From Tannerella sp. (lineage in GTDB: Bacteria; Bacteroidota; Bacteroidia; Bacteroidales; Tannerellaceae): a DNA stretch of 12,498 nt. The first letter of the stretch is position 1; each line of letters opens with the position of its first letter. The translations under genes were made by a program, and so were the position numbers. This document shows positions 8,051 through 12,498 of this stretch, one piece after another. The notes beneath the pieces were generated by a model. It did no database searches. It was not told where the DNA came from and was given only the letters and a program-made list of their open reading frames with translations. The stretch covers positions 1-12,498 of the forward strand of contig JAIRXI010000015.1 of NCBI GenBank assembly GCA_031268395.1. The letters run 5' to 3'.

Positions 8051-8869
8051 ATGAAACTGCAAAAAAAAGAGACTGTTCTTTCCCGCGATTCGATATTCGA
8101 AGGAAAGACGGACAAACCGCGCCTGACTGCGTTTGCGGGCATAGGTATTTGCCTGGAAGGGGCATGTGATGTGTTTATCAATGCGCAGGGCTACCACCTG
8201 AAAAAGGGGGATATGTGCCTGGTGCTGCCGGACGTCATGTTGCAGACGGGCTGGAAAAGCAGCGATTTTACAGGTTATACGATTGCCGTTACACGGGAAT
8301 TTCTTGACAGTACCGGCATCCCGATGACTACTTCCTTTTATCTGCCGGCACAGGAAAATCCGTGTATTTCATTGGACGGAAATGAAACGGAACGTTTCAT
8401 GGCCCTGTGCGACGAATTAAAGCGCCTGGACAGGCATATAACACATCCCTACCGTCACGAAATTTCGCAATCGCTTGCCATGGCCATCGTTTATAAAATC
8501 GCAGCCGTCTATCACGAGCGGTTGGAGGTGCAACATTTTTCACGTTCAAGAAAAAACATGCTGTTCATGAAATTCCGGCAGCTGGTAGCCATCCATCACT
8601 GCGAAAACAGAAAAATTGACTTCTACGCAAACAAACTCTGCATCTCGGAACATTACCTGTCCATTATCGTCAAACATATCTCCGGACTGACGGCCTCCGC
8701 CTGTATTGAGCGGTTCGTTATTGCCAGCGCCAAGTCCCTGCTCGTCTCCACGGAAATGACGATACTGCAAGTTTCTGACAGGCTGAATTTTCCCAACGCT
8801 TCCTTTTTCTCCAAATATTTCAAGCGAATCACCGGACAGACGCCCAAAGAATACAGAAACAAAATGTAG
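8051..8869 (+). CDS. AraC-family transcriptional regulator
   Basis: This 272-residue DNA-binding protein has the usual AraC-family length and layout. Residues about 20-95 form a beta-rich, cupin-like sensing domain (GACDVFINAQGYHLKKGDMC). A linker follows, then a C-terminal domain with two helix-turn-helix units. The first is about 188-208, containing FYANKLCISEHYL. The second is about 237-260, containing ILQVSDRLNFPNASFFSKYF, followed by the family signature TGQTPKEYR (261-269). The ligand cannot be read from the sequence. It is transcribed away from the giant surface-protein gene across a 763-nt spacer, so control of that gene, or of itself, is plausible. The start at 8051 is the first in-frame ATG that keeps the sensing domain whole; an ATG at 8011 is in another frame. 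The gene is convergent with rsmD. Confidence 0.9.
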   Translation: MKLQKKETVLSRDSIFEGKTDKPRLTAFAGIGICLEGACDVFINAQGYHLKKGDMCLVLPDVMLQTGWKSSDFTGYTIAVTREFLDSTGIPMTTSFYLPAQENPCISLDGNETERFMALCDELKRLDRHITHPYRHEISQSLAMAIVYKIAAVYHERLEVQHFSRSRKNMLFMKFRQLVAIHHCENRKIDFYANKLCISEHYLSIIVKHISGLTASACIERFVIASAKSLLVSTEMTILQVSDRLNFPNASFFSKYFKRITGQTPKEYRNKM

Positions 8870-8931
8870 CACACGGAAGACCGTCCGGCGTCGCCGGCAG
8901 GTATCGAAATGCACGGCATCCATAAAAGGAG

Positions 8932-8952
8932 AACTCTTTTAACCTGAGAGTT
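8932..8952. terminator. Possible weak terminator hairpin between convergent genes
   Basis: AACTCT (8932-8937) pairs with AGAGTT (8947-8952) across a 9-nt loop, in the 103-nt gap between the convergent regulator and rsmD stops. On the minus strand CTCC and then TTTT follow, so the T tract is short and offset. The stem is also AT-rich. It may stop transcription from the rsmD side weakly. A separate hairpin, AATCAG/CTGATT (8957-8973), touches the rsmD stop codon. Confidence 0.25.
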
Positions 8953-8972
8953 GGATAATCAGGAGTACTGAT

Positions 8973-9509
8973 TCAGGATTTAAAAATGCTGAAATTCACA
9001 GATCCGTACACCCTTTTCTGATGAAACTGCAGCAGGCTGGAAAAATCGTGTGTTCCGGAATGTTCCAGGACGAAAAGCCCGCCTTCGCAAAGCCATTTAC
9101 CATCCGCTATCAACCGGGGAAGTTCCTCCAGTTCCTCCAGTGCGTAGGGCGGATCGGCAAAGATAAGGCCAAAAGCCTGCCCGCGTGCGGATCGCAGGTA
9201 GCGAAACGCATCCCCGCGTATCAGATCCAGCGCTTCCGTCCGCAACTCGCCGGCCACTTTCCGGATAAACGACGCATGAGCGGGGTCCCGTTCCACGGCC
9301 GTCACCCGCCGGCAACCGCGCGAAAGCATCTCGAACGAGATACTCCCCGTGCCGGCAAACAGGTCCAGCGCCGTCGTGTCGCCCCAGTCCACCAGGTTGT
9401 CAAGCACATTGAACAGATTCTCCTTCGCAAAGTCCGTTGTCGGACGGGCGCTGAACGACGGAGGAATCCGGAACCTGCGACGACCGTAGATGCCTCTTAT
9501 GATTCGCAT
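8973..9509 (-). CDS. rsmD: 16S rRNA (guanine(966)-N(2))-methyltransferase RsmD
   Basis: RsmD transfers a methyl group from S-adenosylmethionine to N2 of G966 in 16S rRNA of the small ribosomal subunit. The 178-residue product has the family features: N-terminal MRIIRGIYGRR; ARPTTDFAKENLFNVL (21-36); the AdoMet-binding loop LDLFAGTGSISFE (48-60); the acidic AVERD (71-75); the catalytic motif ADPPY (118-122); and the C-terminal RVYGS. Its length is normal. The frame is open back to 9587, but ATG at 9509 is chosen because the family begins with this RIIRG segment and the extra 26 upstream residues are low-complexity and unlike it. The start overlaps the DUF3822 stop by 13 nt (9497-9509), indicating translational coupling as the last gene of a three-gene operon. 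Confidence 0.95.
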   Translation of the reverse strand: MRIIRGIYGRRRFRIPPSFSARPTTDFAKENLFNVLDNLVDWGDTTALDLFAGTGSISFEMLSRGCRRVTAVERDPAHASFIRKVAGELRTEALDLIRGDAFRYLRSARGQAFGLIFADPPYALEELEELPRLIADGKWLCEGGLFVLEHSGTHDFSSLLQFHQKRVYGSVNFSIFKS

Positions 9510-10312
9510 CCGAACAGGGAAACAATGTCCAGCGGAACACGTGTCGCCGTCGCCACCGTCCGGGGCGACTCGACCGCCGCAATGCAATTCACATACTTCT
9601 TCAACGTCTCTTTCAGTTCCCGGTACAGCGATGCCGGCGCAAAAAGCAGGAGCCGGTCTTCCACCTGGTCCATCCCCGTCTGCTTCCAGATATATAATAT
9701 GTAGTAGAGCAGGTCGGCGGCATTCCCGGCGTCGAACGAATTGAGAAACGTCAGTACGCCCCGGTCGTAACAGGCGGCATCCATCGTGTTTTCATGCACC
9801 GACACATAGAGCTGCTTCCGATAGCAGGGCAGGTTCTGCTCCCTCCAGCGAAGCAGCATCGGCGCGACGGCATGGGTGAATTGCGGACGGATCAGCGAAC
9901 GGCAGCAAAAGGCATGGACTTCCTCCGGGAGGCTGTAGACCAGTTCGGCCTCCAGCGCGGGCAGCGGCTCGTGGAGGATTTTGCGTCCCGGCACGGAGAA
10001 GACAAACGACATCAGCGTTTCCTCGCGGCCTTCCGCAAAAACCGGCTTCGGCGCCAGCATATACAGGCGGCTTACGTAGACGATATACACGTGGCGGTAG
10101 GGATAGCTGAGAAAAACGTGCTCGAAGAAGGTGTCTTTCAGCGCCTGCGGATAGGAGACGACCGGATCGAAAGCCGTTTCTGCATGGAAGAAACTGCCCT
10201 TTTCCGAGGGGATGTGACCGGCAAAAGAAAGTCCACCCGGCCATAGCCGGATGGACACTACATACTTTTCCGCACAGTCAACCGTTAACGTGTCAGGCAC
10301 ACGAAGCGTCAT
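9497..10312 (-). CDS. DUF3822 family protein
   Basis: This 271-residue protein resembles the Bacteroidetes family DUF3822, a cytosolic protein of unknown function usually encoded just before rsmD. No signal peptide or membrane segment is seen. The sequence alternates beta strands and helices, for example residues 70-85 (YPYRHVYIVYVSRLYMLAP), 165-175 (KQLYVSVHEN) and 198-210 (AADLLYYILYIWK). From memory the family has an actin/hexokinase-like (ASKHA) fold, but I can point to no intact nucleotide-binding motif. The start at 10312 lies 12 nt after the stop of the upstream gene, and the end overlaps rsmD, so all three are probably one transcript. The family call rests on sequence style plus gene order and was not searched. 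Confidence 0.85.
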   Translation of the reverse strand: MTLRVPDTLTVDCAEKYVVSIRLWPGGLSFAGHIPSEKGSFFHAETAFDPVVSYPQALKDTFFEHVFLSYPYRHVYIVYVSRLYMLAPKPVFAEGREETLMSFVFSVPGRKILHEPLPALEAELVYSLPEEVHAFCCRSLIRPQFTHAVAPMLLRWREQNLPCYRKQLYVSVHENTMDAACYDRGVLTFLNSFDAGNAADLLYYILYIWKQTGMDQVEDRLLLFAPASLYRELKETLKKYVNCIAAVESPRTVATATRVPLDIVSLFGCES

Positions 10313-10325
10313 AAGGCGTTGCCTT
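10313..10325 (-). promoter_or_regulatory. Intercistronic palindrome before the DUF3822 gene
   Basis: AAGGC-GTT-GCCTT is a perfect 5-bp inverted repeat filling the whole 12-nt gap between two operon genes and ending directly at the DUF3822 start codon. In mRNA it could form a small hairpin that affects initiation or couples translation to the upstream gene. It is too short for a confident claim. Confidence 0.3.
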
Positions 10326-10957
10326 TATTCCCAGTTGCCTGCGTTGTTGTTTATTTCCGTCACCGAGCCGACGCGCAAGCCGCCGTACTTGCCCAGTTTG
10401 GTTGCCATATCTTTCAGATTGACCAGCAACTGGTGGTTCAGGTCGCCCAGATACGTATCATATTTCACACCGCTTTCGAACACTTTGACCGTATATCCCG
10501 AACCCGAAACCAGCGTCGCCGTGTCCATCGTGAAACGGGCATTCACATCGGCTACCGGCACGATCACCAGCGAATCCACGTTATAGTTTACGCCGAAGAG
10601 GGTGTCTTTGGCCAGTACCCAGAGCGTGTCGCGCTTGATCAGACCCAGCTTGATGGCATCCTTCTCCTTCATGCCCTTTTCCAGCTGTTCGTCTGTCAAC
10701 TCTCCTTCCTTGAGGACAAAGGGCAATTTCTTCTCCTTCAAAAATTTGTCCAGCTCTTCAAAGTTCGCGGCATGTATGCCATATACATTCTTGTACTCAA
10801 TCTGCGCTTTCCGGATGTCAATCAGGCGTGCCTTGATGGCGTTCTCGCGCAATTCCCGTTCCCTGTCGAACTCAATCGAACTCATGATGCTGCGATAGCA
10901 CATGTATGTCAGTATAACAACTGCTCCAATCAATAATACTCTCAATGTAATCTTCAT
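10325..10957 (-). CDS. Conserved-type hypothetical protein with one N-terminal membrane anchor
   Basis: I cannot assign a function to this 210-residue protein. Residues 5-22 (LRVLLIGAVVILTYMCYR) form one membrane helix with little before it, so the rest probably lies in the periplasm. Residues about 28-105 are highly charged and helix-rich (DRERELRENAIKARLIDIRKAQ), suggesting a coiled coil. Residues about 107-165 look beta-rich. The helix followed by 'IRKAQIEYKNVYG' loosely recalls pilin-like proteins, which have a long N-terminal helix, but there is no prepilin cleavage site with the usual conserved glutamate, so that reading is weak. It is the first gene of the operon with DUF3822 and rsmD, and is divergent from the helicase. 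A perfect -7 element lies about 47 nt upstream. Confidence 0.85.
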   Translation of the reverse strand: MKITLRVLLIGAVVILTYMCYRSIMSSIEFDRERELRENAIKARLIDIRKAQIEYKNVYGIHAANFEELDKFLKEKKLPFVLKEGELTDEQLEKGMKEKDAIKLGLIKRDTLWVLAKDTLFGVNYNVDSLVIVPVADVNARFTMDTATLVSGSGYTVKVFESGVKYDTYLGDLNHQLLVNLKDMATKLGKYGGLRVGSVTEINNNAGNWE

Positions 10958-11003
10958 TTCATATTTCGTTTTTGATTTATTATTCCTTCAAATAATTGAG
11001 CTG

Positions 11004-11011
11004 CAAATATA
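11004..11011 (-). promoter_or_regulatory. Candidate -7 element for the hypothetical-DUF3822-rsmD operon
   Basis: On the minus strand this reads TATATTTG, a perfect match to the Bacteroides -7 consensus TAnnTTTG. Transcription would start near 10997, giving a leader of about 40 nt before the start at 10957. No TTTG is visible at the -33 spacing. Confidence 0.5.
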
Positions 11012-11031
11012 GAAAAGAATATTTAAATCCG

Positions 11032-11039
11032 TAACTTTA
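11032..11039 (+). promoter_or_regulatory. Candidate -7 element for the helicase gene
   Basis: TAACTTTA matches TAnnTTTG except for the last base and lies 18 nt before the helicase ATG at 11057. The leader would be only about 10 nt. It sits 20 bp from the opposite-facing element, so the two operons share a compact divergent promoter region. Confidence 0.35.
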
Positions 11040-11056
11040 TCGCCCAAAATAATTAC

Positions 11057-12498
11057 ATGGAAAAGAGAAATAGTTTTATTTCCGGCCATATAGCTCGCTT
11101 CTTTCCCTTCCGGCCAACGGAGGAACAGGCTATGGCCATCCGCCTGCTGGCCGGTTTTCTGCTTTCGGAAGAGCCTCGCAGCGTGTTGTTGCTGAAAGGA
11201 TATGCCGGCACGGGAAAAACGTCGCTGACCGGCGCCGCCGTGAAGGCCCTGAACGAATTTCGACAGAAAAATATCCTGATGGCGCCGACCGGACGGGCGG
11301 CCAAGGTCTTTGCCCGGTATGCCGGACAGGAGGCTTTCACGATTCACCGGAAGATTTACCGCAAAAAGTCTTTTTCCAACGAACTGGAGGGTTTCTCCCT
11401 GGCCGGCAACCTGCATGGCGACACCCTGTTTTTTGTGGACGAAGCTTCCATGATTTCCAACGACGCGACCGGGAACCGGGCTTTCGGCAGCAGCGGGCTG
11501 CTGGACGACCTGATACGCTATGTGTACAGCGGCAAACGCTGCCGGCTGATTCTGACGGGCGACGCGGCCCAGCTGCCGCCCGTGTCGCAGCTCGAAAGTC
11601 CCGCCCTCAGCGCCGATTACCTGCGAGGGTATCAGTTGCAGGTGCATGAAATCCAGTTGACCCGGGTCGCCCGTCAAAGCGAAGACTCCGGAATCCTGTT
11701 CAACGCCACCCGGATACGGGAATGTCTGCAAACGCGACGCCTCGACGACTATCCCGCATTGCGCCTTTCCGGTTTTGCCGACGTGAAGAAAGTCGGCGGC
11801 AACGAACTGATCGAAGCCGTCTCGTCGGCGTATGACCGGGACGGACTGGACGAAACGGTGATTGTCTGCCGCTCAAACAAACGCGCCAACATCTACAATA
11901 ACGGCATACGGAACCGGATTCTGTACCGGGAAGAGGCCCTGTCCACGGGCGACAGGCTGATGGTGGTCAAGAACAATTATTTCCGGACGGAAGAGCAGAA
12001 GGAGGCGGGATTTACGGCGAACGGCGAAATTGTGGAAGTGCTGCGCGTGCGCCATACGTACGGGATGCACGGCTTCCACTTCTGCGATGCGCAGGTCCGC
12101 TTCCAGGACGACGACCGGGAGGCCGAAATACGGATCCTGACGGATACGCTGCAAAGCGAGTCGCCGTCCCTGTCCGGGGAGATGAGCGACAGACTGTTCT
12201 TCAACGTGATGGAAAGCTATGCCGACGAAAAGACTCGGGCGGGCAAACTGAAAAAAGTCAAGGCCGACCCGTACTACAATGCCGTACAGGTGAAGTATGC
12301 TTATGCCGTTACCTGTCACAAGGCGCAGGGCGGACAGTGGCGCAACGTGTTCCTGGACATCGGATACGTCACGCGGGACATGCTGGGCGAGGATTTCTAC
12401 CGGTGGCTTTACACGGCTTTCACACGGGCCACCCGACAACTTTATCTGGTCAATCTTCCGGGAGAATTTGAAGAGTCGAAAGTTAACGGAGAGAACGG
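11057..12498 (+). CDS. RecD-like superfamily 1 DNA helicase (3' end cut by window)
   Basis: The gene encodes an ATP-dependent helicase of the compact RecD-like/Pif1-related type, probably acting in DNA repair or recombination. 480 codons are open to the window edge with no stop, and the C-terminal motifs are already complete, so only a short tail should be missing. Motifs: Walker A GYAGTGKTS (48-56); motif Ia MAPTGRAAKV (75-84); Walker B VDEAS (127-131); motif III GDAAQLPPV (168-176); a UvrD_C_2-type segment YAVTCHKAQGGQW (416-428); and motif VI YTAFTRATR (452-460). It lacks the long N-terminal region of full RecD2 proteins, and no recB or recC is nearby, so it is not shown to be part of RecBCD. 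The start at 11057 follows A-rich DNA (CAAAATAATTAC) without a Shine-Dalgarno site. It is divergent from the rsmD operon. Confidence 0.92.
   Translation, partial: MEKRNSFISGHIARFFPFRPTEEQAMAIRLLAGFLLSEEPRSVLLLKGYAGTGKTSLTGAAVKALNEFRQKNILMAPTGRAAKVFARYAGQEAFTIHRKIYRKKSFSNELEGFSLAGNLHGDTLFFVDEASMISNDATGNRAFGSSGLLDDLIRYVYSGKRCRLILTGDAAQLPPVSQLESPALSADYLRGYQLQVHEIQLTRVARQSEDSGILFNATRIRECLQTRRLDDYPALRLSGFADVKKVGGNELIEAVSSAYDRDGLDETVIVCRSNKRANIYNNGIRNRILYREEALSTGDRLMVVKNNYFRTEEQKEAGFTANGEIVEVLRVRHTYGMHGFHFCDAQVRFQDDDREAEIRILTDTLQSESPSLSGEMSDRLFFNVMESYADEKTRAGKLKKVKADPYYNAVQVKYAYAVTCHKAQGGQWRNVFLDIGYVTRDMLGEDFYRWLYTAFTRATRQLYLVNLPGEFEESKVNGEN

Noticed and set aside
8885..8897. CCGGCG-T-CGCCGG palindrome after the AraC-type gene as a terminator
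   Set aside because: No T tract follows on either strand, so it does not fit an intrinsic terminator.
9510..9587. 26-codon N-terminal extension of RsmD
   Set aside because: The extension lies fully inside the DUF3822 gene, is Gly/Asp-rich and unlike RsmD, whereas ATG at 9509 starts the family's RIIRG segment.
10988..12439. Minus-strand open frames (247 and 188 codons) opposite the helicase
   Set aside because: The plus strand encodes all the expected helicase motifs in one unbroken frame, so these are shadows.

Overview
The window looks like a chromosomal segment from a Bacteroidota genome, most likely Bacteroidales. Four things point there: a very large protein with a type IX secretion (T9SS) C-terminal sorting domain; the conserved Bacteroidales block of an unknown membrane-anchored protein, a DUF3822 protein and RsmD; -7 elements of the Bacteroides type (TAnnTTTG); and A-rich stretches in place of Shine-Dalgarno sites before start codons. 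The coding regions are GC-rich, while the spacers at about 7290-8050 and 10958-11056 are AT-rich. A Tannerellaceae-like source is possible, but I cannot fix the genus from sequence alone.

Layout. (1) 130-7287, minus strand: one giant gene (2385 aa) for a secreted, multi-domain surface protein. It has a signal peptide, a cadherin-like module, an FG-GAP/VCBS region with eight DxDxDG-type loops, a CARDB-like module, two Ig-like modules, a cadherin-like module, a second propeller of the kind seen in gliding-motility-associated proteins, another cadherin-like module, a PKD-like module and a T9SS sorting domain. (2) 7288-8050: a 763-nt divergent spacer with no convincing gene but many signals. These are a likely leftward promoter with a leader of about 300 nt, several hairpins, a near-perfect 24-nt palindrome, an orphan leftward intrinsic terminator, and a cluster of inverted and direct repeats before the regulator. 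(3) 8051-8869, plus strand: an AraC-family transcriptional regulator. (4) 10957-8973, minus strand: a three-gene operon (unknown membrane-anchored 210-aa protein, DUF3822 protein, rsmD). (5) 11057-end, plus strand: a RecD-like superfamily 1 helicase, divergent from the operon and cut off by the window edge very near its natural end.

How the parts relate. The regulator and the giant gene are divergent across a signal-rich spacer, so regulation of the surface protein by its neighbour is plausible but is inference only. The right half (RsmD, DUF3822, 210-aa protein, helicase) is housekeeping-type. The least explained parts are the 763-nt spacer and the two-propeller architecture of the giant protein. 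I found no CRISPR array, tRNA, rRNA, insertion sequence, phage gene or recognisable defence system.
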